Position numbers and translations under genes: made by a program. The notes beneath the pieces were generated by a model. That model saw only the letters and a program-made list of their open reading frames with translations. It was not told where the DNA came from and ran no database searches. Of a DNA stretch of 64,000 bases, positions 11,501-17,866 are shown piece by piece. Position 1 is the first letter of the stretch. Each line of letters begins with the position of its first letter. Origin of the DNA: Micromonospora sp. NBC_00421 (GTDB taxonomy: Bacteria; Actinomycetota; Actinomycetes; Mycobacteriales; Micromonosporaceae); NCBI RefSeq assembly GCF_036017915.1, contig NZ_CP107929.1, positions 1,054,001 to 1,118,000 on the forward strand, given 5' to 3'.

Positions 11501-12328
11501 ACCCGGTACACCTACGACCCGTTCGGTGCGGTCACCGCCAGCGGCGCGACCAGCGGTAACACCCAGGGGTTCACCGGCCGGGAACGCGACGCCGACACCG
11601 GGCTGACCTACCACCGGGCCCGCTGGTACAGCCCGGAGACGGGCCGGTTCCTCAGCCAGGACCCGGCCGGGTTCGGCGGCGGCAGCACCAACCTCTACAC
11701 GTACGCCCTCAACGACCCGGTCAACCTCTCCGATCCCAACGGCGACTGCCCGATCTGCGTGCCGATCCTGATCGGGGCGCTGATCGGCGGCGCCTCCTCG
11801 GTCGGGATCGGCGCGGGCCTGGCCGCGCTGACCGGGCGCAAGTACAGCGCGGGCGACGCGCTGAAGGACTTCGCCATCGGCGGTGCGCTGGGGGCGCTCA
11901 CCGGCGGCCTCGGGGCGTACCTCAAGGCCGGCAGTTCGGTCTGGAAGCTCAACCAGTTCGAACGCGGCCTCGCCATCGAGGCCAAGCTCGGCGGCAACCT
12001 GCCGCGCAGCTTCCCGACCATCGACCGGTTCGCCAACGGCACCGCCACCAGCATCAAGAGCGTCGACCTGACCGCGAAGAGTTACCAGAGCGCCGGCCAG
12101 CTCACCAGCCGGTTGCAGGGCTACGTCGACAAGGCGGCCGGCTTCGCCAAGAGCAACCCGGTCAAGTGGGACGGCGTCACCATCAGACCGGGCCAGGTCG
12201 CCGCCCGGGAGCTGGAGATCGCCGTCCAACGCGGCGCGGCCACCAGCGCCCAGCAGAACGCGCTCAACCAGATCGTCCAGTACGGTGCCCAGAAGGGGGT
12301 GACCGTGCGGATCATCCCGATCAGATAG
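2591..12328 (+). CDS. Giant secreted RHS-repeat polymorphic toxin with C-terminal EC869-like nuclease domain
   Basis: A 3,245-residue exported protein. GAGGAGG lies just before the ATG, and a hydrophobic signal segment spans about residues 22-38. Domains in order: a short YD-like stretch (about 53-90), two IPT/TIG beta-sandwich domains (about 95-270), fourteen tandem repeats of about 108 residues (about 272-1780), and a carboxypeptidase-regulatory-like fold (about 1835-1905). Then come a DUF6531-type RHS start (DPVDLASGLF, about 2130), a long YD-repeat shell (about 2280-2990) and the RHS core boundary (ARWYSPETGRFLSQDPAG, about 3010). A glycine-rich hydrophobic stretch (3055-3082) follows, and the toxin tip (about 3118-3245). 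The tip has FERGLAIEAK, PTIDRF and TSIKSVDL, the Glu...Asp...SxK layout of a PD-(D/E)XK nuclease, and resembles the EC869-type CDI toxin. The next gene looks like its immunity protein. Known for the class: contact-dependent killing of neighbours. The toxin family assignment is from memory of motifs. Confidence 0.85.
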   Translation: MSGPLDRRTIRSRVWAGARLRSTAMLATLVLLLAFAVRADLPDMVPASVSCDSVGYAYDAAGQLAGVQDQAGRTARYRYDPTGNTTSVANDGTPAPALALLSVVPARAAVGAEVTLEGGCFSTVAAENTVAFNGVPATVTTATGRRLVARVPATATTGLVTVTVGGATATSPQSFVVTGPDESAPTVTAVSPSVVAPGGTVTVTGTGFATQAAENAVTLNRTRAFPSTVAAGSLTVEVPAGVASGRIGVRTVHGSGDGAADVFVAPAPYTVADVTHTSRTTLGTTTAVSIPSAGDIALVVFDLAEGQRASVQLADGTFGSCGISTAKLLDPFGRTAASAGCVGATGFIDTVTARTAGTYTLLLAAASTATGSVSATVRGVPADATAGTTAGGEAVTVTTTVPGQNGAVTFAGSTGQRVSVKLSGGTYGTYNAAVTLRRPGGGTVVSNGSCGTACFLDTTVLPTEGTYTLVVDPQSTVTGTITVQVYDVPADAVVAATPGGPQVTATTTVPGQNSVISFPGTAGQRILVQFTGGTYGTYNASAVVRKPDGSNLTGSGYCGGSCIFDTTVLPVDGTYTILVNPDTSYVGAVTVQVHDVPADATATATPGAGAVTVTTAVGQNAVVSFAGTAGQRVSVQFSGGTYGTYNASAVVRKPDGSNLTGSAYCGGSCFFDTVTLPVDGTYTILLNPDGVTVGQVAVQVHPVPADATASTSAGGAPVTVTTTVPGQNAVVSFAGTAGQRVSVQFSGGTYGTYNASAVVRKPDGSNLTGSAYCGGSCFFDTVVLPVDGTYTVLLNPDTTYLGQATVKVHEVPADASATTSPGGAAVSVTTTVPGQNAVVSFPGAAGQVVSVTLSGGTFGTYDAGVTLRAPDGTTVVSESYCGTSCAFNAVTLPTSGTYTVLVNPTGTTLGAITARVYDLPNDAVANTTPGGAAVSVTTTVPGQNAVVSFPVAAGQRVAVQLSGGTFGSSEAAVTLRRPDGSTVVSNTSCGTSCFLDTTTLSAAGTYTVLVDPKGTVVGGITVKVHAVPADTTATTTAGGAAVSVTTTVPGQNAVVSFPVAAGQRVAVQLSGGTFGSSEAAVTLRRPDGSTVASNTSCGTSCFLDTTTLSAAGTYTLLVDPRTTAVGALTARVYAVPADASATTTPGGAAVSVTTTVPGQNAVVSFPGTAGQVVTVSLTAGAFGGGSVTATLRAPNGSSVSSSSCATSCAFSSVPLPTAGTWTVLVDPAAAAVGSLTVQVFDVPVDATVSTTPGGAPVTVTTVSPGQNGVVTFPGTAGQRILVQGTGGTYGTYNATAIVRKPDGSNLTSSAYCGTSCLFDTTVLPVAGTYSILVDPASTYTGALTLQVSDVPADVTAGTAPGGAGVTLTTTAPGQNAVLSFTGAAGQRIVVQGTGGTYGTYNATAIVRKPDGSNLTSSGYCGASCFFDVTTLPVAGTYSILLNPDAAYTGAVTLRVYDVPADAAVGATVGGPAVPVTTTAPGQNAVLSFTGAAGQRIVVQGTGGTYGTYNATAIVRKPDGSNLTSSGYCGATCFFDVTTLPAAGTYSILLNPDGMYTGTVSLRIYDVPADVAAGTTPGGSAVTLTTAAPGQNAVLSFPGTAGQRISVQGSAGSYGTYNATAIIRKPDGSNLTSSAYCGATCFFDVTTLPVAGTYSILLNPDGMYTGTVSLQVYDVPADATAAVTPGGAAATLTTTVPGQNATLTFPGSAGQVVTVAMTAGTYTRYNATAVIRKPDGTNLGSSVYCGDTCTLSAVTLPVAGTYTVLVDPSVGTVGAITGEVRLPAAVAAAAKKTPAKNTPVRPVGDVTETWTPDRFNLAGEDWASHRTGAYGQLQPALRADRGVTALAGQALLLDGKPLADVTLAVGRRSTRTDATGRFLLTGLTAGHHVLVIDGATASRPGRAFGRFETGVDLRAGETVELSYPIWMTRLDTANSVRFPSPTRRQTVITTPAIPGFEVRLPQGSVIRDRAGKRVTELSITALPVDQPPFPLPAGVRTPVYFTVQPGGSVILPKGAQIIYPNTQGLAPGSRLDFWDYDPGRRPCVKTPVKSYPKKPATVAKAPAVCAVTGAQAGWYIYGHGTVTPDGRQIVPDPDVRVWEFTGAMFNGSGKRPAGTGPGEDGDAGGDPVDLASGLFVDEHTDLTVNDVLPISITRTYRQNDTQNREFGIGANFTYGIFINSKQEYVEADLIFPDSGKVHLVRTSPGTGWTDAVFKAVDTTGPFRDAVMSWNGDGWDLVRTDGMVYVFGENTPLQSIRDRHGNQITLTRASGGQSGDITQITSPNGRWIKLSYTGGRVTRAQDNAGRAVQYGYDSAGRLTTVTSPGGRTTTYTYDTAHRMTTVTDARGVTYLTNSYDAAGRVSAQTMPGGVSYGFAYTTDANGQVVKTAVTEPDGSIRETHFDGDHRVTAETTAAGTAHARTSTTTRDPATHLPTALVDPYGRRTTLGYGPNGQLTGLTALAGTAAAQSATVTSGGPYRQLTSVTDDQGRTTRMEYDDGGNLTAATDAAGRTRRYAYNAAGQVTSFTDPLGNVTRYTYDQGDLVAVTDPLGRTTRSFVDAVGRPVAVTDANGVLERVRYDPDNQVVTSTDGLGRATTFGYDGNGNLTTVTDARGNSTSVVYDSSDRPVTVTDPRGKQAHQTYDVLGRVVSATDRRGKTTVTEYDVLGRTTFIGYGATAGPTYESTKRFGYDTLDRLTTVNDSAGGLLTLGWNDLDQVVSVAGPTGTVGYSYDAAGRRSGMTVPGQPAISYGYDQTGLIARITQGGTTATWQRDAAGRTTRVEQAGVTTRYAYDAASQLTRLSYETTGGVPIGDLRYGYDGTGRVADLTGSLAQVTVPATGPTASYDAANRLTSRGAQTFGYDDEGNLTGDGVRGYTWNARGELTGVTGPGLATSYGYDAAGRLASRTSGAATTTFGYDGPNLVREQTGAAVADRLTAGLDQTLVRADAAGARVPVTDALGSVLGLADSAGTLTTRYTYDPFGAVTASGATSGNTQGFTGRERDADTGLTYHRARWYSPETGRFLSQDPAGFGGGSTNLYTYALNDPVNLSDPNGDCPICVPILIGALIGGASSVGIGAGLAALTGRKYSAGDALKDFAIGGALGALTGGLGAYLKAGSSVWKLNQFERGLAIEAKLGGNLPRSFPTIDRFANGTATSIKSVDLTAKSYQSAGQLTSRLQGYVDKAAGFAKSNPVKWDGVTIRPGQVAARELEIAVQRGAATSAQQNALNQIVQYGAQKGVTVRIIPIR
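3402..7926 (+). repeat. Fourteen tandem 324-bp units inside the RHS gene
   Basis: Each unit encodes about 108 residues with the skeleton VPADA...TTTVPGQNAVVSF...GTYGTYNA...RKPDGS...CGxSCFFDT...AGTYTILxNP. Each has a conserved Cys-x3-Cys pair that could form a local disulfide. The first unit (3402-3729) is divergent and the other thirteen are close. The period is exactly 324 bases where checked. Some neighbours are almost identical at DNA level: 4442-4612 and 4766-4936 differ at one base, 5377-5529 matches 5701-5853, and 6698-6857 matches 7022-7181. This suggests recent conversion or unequal exchange. The array probably forms a long stalk carrying the RHS shell away from the cell. Confidence 0.9.
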
Positions 12329-12334
12329 ACCACC

Positions 12335-12366
12335 GGGGGCGTCCCACGGCAGCCTGGGGCGCCCCC
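12335..12366 (+). terminator. 12-bp hairpin between toxin and immunity genes
   Basis: The arms 12335-12346 and 12355-12366 pair over 12 positions with one G-T pair and an 8-base loop, starting six bases after the toxin stop. There is no T-run after it and the immunity gene follows at once. It may attenuate read-through or protect an mRNA end rather than act as a simple terminator. Confidence 0.5.
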
Positions 12367-12385
12367 CTCTCCACCGAGGACACCG

Positions 12386-12829
12386 ATGACCAGACTCGCC
12401 GCTCTCGACCTGCGCAGAGGTCGGTACGTCGCGCACTCCTCCTCGCTGACCGGCGACGGCATGTGGATCGCCAACGGCGCATTCACGCTCCTCGACGAGC
12501 CGGTCGACGACCGGGAACTGGGCGCGGCGGTGCGCCGCATGCTCGACGCCTCGCGCACCGGGGTGCCCACCCCCGACCTGCGGGGCGGGCCGTCGGCGTT
12601 CGCGCCGGTCCTCGACGCTCTCGGCCTACGCACCTACGCCAGCTACGCCAGGGGCACCCGGCAAGTCGACGTCGAGCAGGACGCCGACGTGGTGCTGGTG
12701 AGCCCCACCCGCAACGGCGGGGCCCGGGAGGGTTTCGTCGGGCTCACCGAACACACGGTGCGGCTGACCGCCCCCGGCGACGGGGAGTTGGGCGCGGCGT
12801 TGCGCGCCGCGCTCGACCGGTCGAGCTGA
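12386..12829 (+). CDS. CdiI-family immunity protein for the RHS toxin
   Basis: A 147-residue cytoplasmic protein. The pattern HSSSLTGDGMWIANGAFTLLDEP...DRELGAAVRRMLDASRTGVPTP...FAPVLDALGLRTYASY...RQVDVEQD...LVSPTRNGG...ELGAALRAAL is the layout I associate with the CdiI immunity family (DUF1436) paired with EC869-type toxins. Such proteins bind and block the toxin domain of their own cell. It starts 57 bases after the toxin stop, with GAGGA five bases before the ATG. The toxin tip and this gene independently suggest the same CDI class, which strengthens both calls. The family name is from recall of sequence patterns. Confidence 0.75.
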   Translation: MTRLAALDLRRGRYVAHSSSLTGDGMWIANGAFTLLDEPVDDRELGAAVRRMLDASRTGVPTPDLRGGPSAFAPVLDALGLRTYASYARGTRQVDVEQDADVVLVSPTRNGGAREGFVGLTEHTVRLTAPGDGELGAALRAALDRSS

Positions 12830-12832
12830 GGC

Positions 12833-14320
12833 ATGGGCGACGAGTCCCGGCTCAGCCGCCGGACCATGCTGGCCGGCGGCGCGCTGGCGATGGCCGCGTC
12901 GGCCCTCGCCGGCTGTTCGGCCGGCGGGCGTGTCCCGGCCCGCCCGGCCGCCCCCGACCCGGCGGCAGGGCTGCCCGACATCCAGTTCGACGTGGCGCGG
13001 TTCAGCGCCCCCGAGCAGTCCTCGCCCACCGGCGGCCCGTTCGTCATGCCGCCGGTGCACACCGTCTACCTGACCGCCGCGCTGTCGCGCACCCCCGGCG
13101 GCGACGACCAGCGGGAGCTGACCCGGGTGCTCGCCGCCCTGGAGTCGCGCTACCCGTTCGGCGCGGCGGACCTGATGACCTTCGTCTCCTACGGCCTGCC
13201 CTACTTTCGCCGACTACCCGGTGGTCTCACCGGTGATCTGGTCGGCGCGCACCTGCCCCGGCTGCTCGCCGACCCGACCCGGTCGGTGCTGGAGGAGGCG
13301 GTGCCCGCGCCGACCGACGTCCACCCGGACAACCCGGGGGTGACCAAGAGACGGTTCACCGTGCCGGTCCGGATCGAGGACAACGACCTGCTGTTCACCT
13401 TCCGCAGCGACCGGGCGGCGGTCATCCAGGACGTGCTGGCCTGGTTCGACGGCAACGGCACGCTCGCCGGCCGGCCGACAGCCCCGCCCGCCTTCGCCGG
13501 GCTGCTCACGGTCACCTCCAGCCGGCACATGTTCACCCAGGTCGGCCTGCCCCGCTCGGTGGCCGAGCAGAACCAGCTGCCGTACGCCAGGTTCATCCAG
13601 CCCGACTCGCCGATGTGGATGGGCTTCTCCGACCAGCAGGTCAATGCCTCCGGGCCGCCGGAGATCTGCACCTTCGCCGGCCACCCCTCGGCCCGGCTGA
13701 GCACCGCCCGCCCCGGCGACTACCTGGACAACGGCGGCATCCAGCACCTGTCGCACGTCATCCTCGACATGCTCCAGTTCTACGACATGGCCGCGCCGGG
13801 CACCCCGCCCAGCGAGAACGGCAACTTCACCAAGCGGGTGCAGTACATGTTCCACGCCCCGCCGGTGCATCCCGGCAACCCCGACCAGCTCACCGACGGC
13901 GGCGGCCCGTCCTTCCTCGCCGCCGAGAACCGTGGGCCGGACTACGCCGAGCGCACCGCCCGGGGGATCGGCCTGCCCCGGGGCGAGCGGCGGATGGGTC
14001 ACCTGTCCACCCTCCAGCGCAGCTCCCGGGCGTCGGACGGCACCCCCATGCACCTGCGGGTGGACGGGCCGGGCTTCGACCCGATGGACGTGCCCGACGG
14101 CAGCAGCCAGCCGAAGCTGCACTTCAGCGTCTTCGTGCCGACCGCGGACTTCTTCACCCGGATGCGGCGCAGCCAGGCATCGGTGGACCTGGTGCGCAAG
14201 CATCGCGTGGCCGAGCAGGACAACGGCCTGGAACGCTTCCTGACCTGCACCCGTCGACAGAACTTCCTGGTTCCGCCCCGGCGCCACCGGGCCTTCCCGC
14301 TCGTGGAGCTGGCCGGGTAG
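12833..14320 (+). CDS. Twin-arginine lipoprotein of unknown function
   Basis: A 495-residue exported protein. The N-terminus has SRRTM (R9-R10), a hydrophobic Ala/Gly stretch and a lipobox LAGC with the lipidated Cys at residue 28, so it should be Tat-exported and anchored to the outer face of the membrane. The mature part is rich in conserved-looking motifs (PMWMGFSDQQVN, DNGGIQHLSHV, a C-terminal LERFLTCTRRQNFLVPPRRHRAFPL), and the overall pattern faintly recalls the dimeric alpha/beta barrel of DyP-type peroxidases. I could not find a firm heme or catalytic signature. It begins three bases after the immunity gene stops, so it is probably translated from the same message. A link to the toxin system is inferred from that spacing only. 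Confidence 0.65.
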   Translation: MGDESRLSRRTMLAGGALAMAASALAGCSAGGRVPARPAAPDPAAGLPDIQFDVARFSAPEQSSPTGGPFVMPPVHTVYLTAALSRTPGGDDQRELTRVLAALESRYPFGAADLMTFVSYGLPYFRRLPGGLTGDLVGAHLPRLLADPTRSVLEEAVPAPTDVHPDNPGVTKRRFTVPVRIEDNDLLFTFRSDRAAVIQDVLAWFDGNGTLAGRPTAPPAFAGLLTVTSSRHMFTQVGLPRSVAEQNQLPYARFIQPDSPMWMGFSDQQVNASGPPEICTFAGHPSARLSTARPGDYLDNGGIQHLSHVILDMLQFYDMAAPGTPPSENGNFTKRVQYMFHAPPVHPGNPDQLTDGGGPSFLAAENRGPDYAERTARGIGLPRGERRMGHLSTLQRSSRASDGTPMHLRVDGPGFDPMDVPDGSSQPKLHFSVFVPTADFFTRMRRSQASVDLVRKHRVAEQDNGLERFLTCTRRQNFLVPPRRHRAFPLVELAG

Positions 14321-14669
14321 GCCATGTCCCGCGTGATGAAAGCTGCACACGCGTACGAGGTGAAGGCCGAGCGCGATGACTCGATGCCGCTGCCACGCGC
14401 AACAGGGATGATCGACATCGGGACCTCCCGTGCAAGCGGAGGATCTGGTATTCAGCCCCCGCGTTCTCCTCGACGTCCGGTCACTCTCCTCCCAGCCGCC
14501 GACCACGAGCAGGAAACCCTGTTCGCACTGTTACAGGGCCGCACGGGGAATCGCTGTACACGCAGCGGGTACCAACCCCCTCAACGTGACGACGATGGTG
14601 CGAGGAGTTGCTGGTGACCACCTACACCCTGCCGACATGCCGTACGACTATGTGCGCTGGAATGGAGGT
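14321..14669. other. Non-coding or leader stretch before the methyltransferase
   Basis: About 350 bases with no convincing gene. The methyltransferase frame stays open upstream to 14430, with in-frame starts at 14430, 14595 and 14637, but that stretch has low-complexity content unlike a folded domain. No clear promoter or hairpin was picked out. Confidence 0.4.
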
Positions 14670-15578
14670 GTGAGTTCATCGCAGCCCCTCGACGACCCTG
14701 GGTCCGAGTCGGAGCCGACCGAAGGTGTACGGGCGAACACGGCAGGCGCGGAGTCCGGGCCCCCAGTGCCGCGTACCCCCGGGTCTGCCCCGGACCGCCG
14801 CTATCTGCTCGACAACGCCCGGGTGGAGGCGGGCGAGCGGTTCACCTGGCTGGCTGAGCTGTTCGACGGTGTCACCCGGGGGCACTTCGACCGGCTCGGA
14901 GTGCAGGCGGGCTGGCGCTGCTGGGAGGTCGGTGCCGGAGGCCCCAGCATTCCGGAGGCGCTGGCCGCCGCCGTCGGACCCTCCGGTCACGTACTGGCCA
15001 CGGACATCGATCCCGCCTGGTTGGACCCGTACGGCGGGTACGAGGTTGTCCGGCACGACATCGTCGGGGATCCGCCGCCGCAGCCAGGAGCGTTCGACCT
15101 GGTGCACGCCCGGCTCGTGCTCGTCCACGTGCCCGACCGGGCCCGGGCGTTGGCGACGATGGTGGCGGCGTTGCGGCCCGGCGGCTGGCTGGTGGTCGAG
15201 GACGCGGACACCGAGCTACAGCCGCTGGCCTGCCTCGACGAGGTCGGCCCGGCGCAGCAGCGCGCCAACCGGCTACGGCGAGCCGTCCGGGAGTTGATGA
15301 CCCGTCGGGGCGCGGACCTGCGCTATGGCCGTACCCTGCCGAGGACGTTGCGTGCGGCCGGCCTGGTCGAGGTCAGCGCGACCGGCTGCTTCCCGGTCGG
15401 CGGGGTGGCCTGCGACCGGCTGGAGACCGCGACGGTGCGCATGGTCCGCGCCGACTTGCTCGCCGCCGGGCTGGCCACTGACGCCGAGATCGACGCGCAC
15501 CTGGCCGCTGTCGACGCCGGCGAGCTCGATCTCACCCTCGCGCCGCTGGTTTCGGCATGGGGACGTCGACCGGGGTAG
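14670..15578 (+). CDS. Class I SAM-dependent methyltransferase
   Basis: About 302 residues from the GTG chosen here. The SAM-binding region is clear: WRCWEVGAGGPSIPEAL (motif I, about residues 84-100), VLATDIDPAWL (acidic end of strand 2), FDLVHARLVLVHVPD (motif for strand 4), and LRPGGWLVVEDAD. The fold matches small-molecule methyltransferases of the UbiE/Methyltransf type; the substrate is not evident. The start is uncertain: GGAGG lies very close to the GTG at 14670, and longer in-frame starts exist at 14637, 14595 and 14430. The region of family similarity begins about 45 codons after 14670. It lies about 580 bases upstream of a halogenase on the same strand; a shared small-molecule pathway is possible but not shown. 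Confidence 0.75.
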   Translation: MSSSQPLDDPGSESEPTEGVRANTAGAESGPPVPRTPGSAPDRRYLLDNARVEAGERFTWLAELFDGVTRGHFDRLGVQAGWRCWEVGAGGPSIPEALAAAVGPSGHVLATDIDPAWLDPYGGYEVVRHDIVGDPPPQPGAFDLVHARLVLVHVPDRARALATMVAALRPGGWLVVEDADTELQPLACLDEVGPAQQRANRLRRAVRELMTRRGADLRYGRTLPRTLRAAGLVEVSATGCFPVGGVACDRLETATVRMVRADLLAAGLATDAEIDAHLAAVDAGELDLTLAPLVSAWGRRPG

Positions 15579-16160
15579 TCCCTGCACGTCGGTGCGGCAC
15601 GACCGGATCAGCCCCCGGTAGGGCTCCGGCCCGGTCGACCGTCGGGCCGCTCTCGCGCGGGCCCGGCGCCACCCGGGGAGCCCGGGCGGGTGTCCATCCG
15701 CCAGGGTGTGCGGCCGGGTGCTCGGATAAGTGGTTGTCGCCGCCCGTTCAATATCTTGACCCCCGTATGCCTAATTTGGTAAGGCCGACACATTCCGTCC
15801 GTGCGGTATCGGGCGAGCAGGCGGGCCTGGGACGCCTTGCGAATCTCGGATGATCGGTGAAGCGAAGCGGTGATCGATACCTCTTTCATGTACGATCGTC
15901 TATCGTTGCCGTACGAGGACGGGGGTCGCCTGTGCTGCTTCGTTCGTCATCGAGTGCGCCACATCCGGCGCACATCCGTCGGTACGGGTTTGCCGCCGGG
16001 GCGGACGGCCTGCGCCTGCGTCCTCGCCGTCATCTGCGCCAGCGGCAGCTCCGGGCTGGTACGGCTGGTCGAGCCACGGCTCGACTCCAGGAAAGTCGTC
16101 GTCACATCGTCGGCGAACCCATCCCCTTGGCTACGGCCGGAACGGCAAGGTGGCAACGAC
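15579..16160. other. Long upstream region of the halogenase
   Basis: About 580 bases without a supported gene. The halogenase frame stays open back to 15870, but the flavin-binding N-terminus begins exactly at 16161, so the extension is probably not translated. There is a locally AT-richer patch around 15745-15780, with TTGACC and TAATTT-like words at poor spacing, and a repeated GTACGA word near 15892-15917. I see no firm promoter. Confidence 0.4.
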
Positions 16161-17567
16161 ATGAAGGTTCTCGTCATCGGCGGTGGTCCGGCCGGGAGCA
16201 CTGCGGCAACGGCGATGGCCCAGGCCGGGCTCGACGTGCAGCTCATCGAGAGCGCCCATTTTCCGCGATACCACGTGGGTGAGTCGCTCACGCCGTCGTG
16301 CCGGGTGGTGCTGGACGTGATCGGTGTGTCGAAAATCCTCGATGACTATGGTTTCGTGAAAAAGAACGGAGGTGTCATCCACTGGGATGACGACCAGTGG
16401 ACGTTTGATTGGCACATGCAGTCCGGCGTGCAGTCATGGCAGGTGGATCGGAGCGAGTTCGACACGCTGCTGCTGGAGCACGCCCGCCAGAACGGCGTCA
16501 GCGTCACCACCGGCGTCACCGGTCGGTCGGTTCGGTTCGCCGACGGCAGGCCGGTGGCCGTGGAGTGCTTCCGGGACGACGGTGAGTCGTTCACTGTCGG
16601 TGATTTCGACTTTCTGATCGATGCCACCGGGCGTAACGGGCTGCTCAGCGCCCGGCACTTCGGCAACCGTGAACCCCTGAGTAACCTACGGAATGTCGGC
16701 GTCTGGGGTTACTGGACCGGTGCCAGGCTACTGCCCGAAACGCCGACCGGAGGTATTAATATCATCTCTTCGCCGGAGGGTTGGTACTGGGTTATCCCGA
16801 TGGCCGGTGGGCGAATGAGTATCGGTTACGTCACCACCAAGGACGCCTTCGCGCGTGACCGTCGCGAGCACCCGTCGTCGGATGAACTGTACCGGCACCT
16901 TGTCGCAGTCTCGCCGACCGTGGCGGGCCTGACCGCGGGGGCGGAGTTTCTTGGTGGTACGAGGGTCGAGACCGACTACTCGTACATCGCAGACCAGTTC
17001 TGCGGCCCAGGTTACGCGATCGTGGGCGACGCGGCGTGTTTTCTGGATCCGCTCCTGTCCACCGGCGTGCACCTCGCGCTCTACAGCGCGTTGACCGCAG
17101 CCGCATGTGTTGCTTCGATGGACCGTGGCGAGGTCAGCGAAACGGAGGCCCTGAGGTTCTTCGAATTCGCCTACCGTCGCGCGTACATGCGCCTCTTCGC
17201 GTTGGTGAGCATCATGTACGAGCGCTATCTCGGGAAGGACGGCTTCTTTCTCACGTCCGATCGGTTGATCGGAGACGAGCAATCGGGGAAGGCGGAGGAT
17301 GGCGTTTCCTCCCGTTCCTTCGCCGAGATCATCGGTGGTCTGTCCGACCTGCGTGAGGCGGCCCACTCGTCCACCCGTGTCATCACGGACCAACTGCGGG
17401 TGGAGGCGGTGAGAGCGCAGATGCGGTCAGTGCGTGCACCGGACTCCGTCGGGCCCGACTTCACCCCGGTGCGGGGCAACCCCCTCTCCGATGCGGAGTC
17501 GGCTGACTACCGCCTCGTCACCAGCCCGCAACTCGGCCTCGAGCGGGTGCGTGAAGCGCGCCCCTGA
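16161..17567 (+). CDS. FAD-dependent halogenase, phenolic/carrier-bound substrate type
   Basis: A 468-residue flavoprotein. The N-terminus MKVLVIGGGPAGSTAA is the FAD-binding Rossmann motif (GGGPAG, residues 7-12). HVGESL, the WxWxIP halogenase signature (W208-Y-W-V-I-P213), a Lys in FVKKNGG (K67/K68) where the catalytic Lys is expected, and GDAACFLDPLLSTGVHLAL (second FAD motif) all fit. These features resemble actinomycete halogenases acting on phenolic or carrier-bound aromatic substrates rather than tryptophan halogenases. It should use FADH2 from a partner reductase, oxygen and chloride or bromide. The start is set by the Rossmann motif, with AAGG about ten bases upstream. No flavin reductase or assembly-line gene lies nearby, so it appears orphaned apart from the methyltransferase upstream. 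Confidence 0.8.
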   Translation: MKVLVIGGGPAGSTAATAMAQAGLDVQLIESAHFPRYHVGESLTPSCRVVLDVIGVSKILDDYGFVKKNGGVIHWDDDQWTFDWHMQSGVQSWQVDRSEFDTLLLEHARQNGVSVTTGVTGRSVRFADGRPVAVECFRDDGESFTVGDFDFLIDATGRNGLLSARHFGNREPLSNLRNVGVWGYWTGARLLPETPTGGINIISSPEGWYWVIPMAGGRMSIGYVTTKDAFARDRREHPSSDELYRHLVAVSPTVAGLTAGAEFLGGTRVETDYSYIADQFCGPGYAIVGDAACFLDPLLSTGVHLALYSALTAAACVASMDRGEVSETEALRFFEFAYRRAYMRLFALVSIMYERYLGKDGFFLTSDRLIGDEQSGKAEDGVSSRSFAEIIGGLSDLREAAHSSTRVITDQLRVEAVRAQMRSVRAPDSVGPDFTPVRGNPLSDAESADYRLVTSPQLGLERVREARP

Positions 17568-17569
17568 CC

Positions 17570-17706
17570 GAGTTGGGCTGCCTGGCCAAGAGCCGCTGGC
17601 GCGTCGAGCACGACCACGGCGAACCCGAGACCGCCCTCGGGCTCGACGACCGCGCGACGCTCCTGGACCGGCTGGCACCGCCACCTCACCCCCGCCGACG
17701 GGTAGT
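17570..17706 (+). pseudogene. Remnant of IS701-like transposase C-terminus
   Basis: The + strand reads LAKSRWRVEHDHGEPETALGLD, then after a frame change SWTGWHRHLTPADG and a stop. This is the end of the DDE transposase domain seen in IS701-type elements (typically RWRIEHDYRELKTGLGLDHFEGRSWTGWHRH). Only about 45 codons remain and they are frameshifted, so it is a dead fragment. It follows the halogenase stop immediately. Confidence 0.6.
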
Positions 17707-17866
17707 CGGCCATCGTGGCACCTGCTCGGGCGTGGGGTTTGAGCGTCCGAGCAGGCCGCGCCCCTGGTCCAGGTCGACCGGGGAGGCTCGCTCTCCGCGC
17801 TGGGCACGGGCTGTTGAGGTCGCCCCGCGAGGGCATTTCCCTGTCCGTGGCGGTGGGGTTCCCTGG

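Noticed and set aside
8405..12436. A 1,343-codon open frame antisense to the RHS shell and toxin
   Set aside because: Same reason; the sense strand carries all recognisable domains and the ribosome-binding site.
15745..15780. TTGACC and TAATTT words as a promoter for the halogenase
   Set aside because: The spacing between them is wrong for a sigma-70-type promoter and the gene is about 380 bases away.
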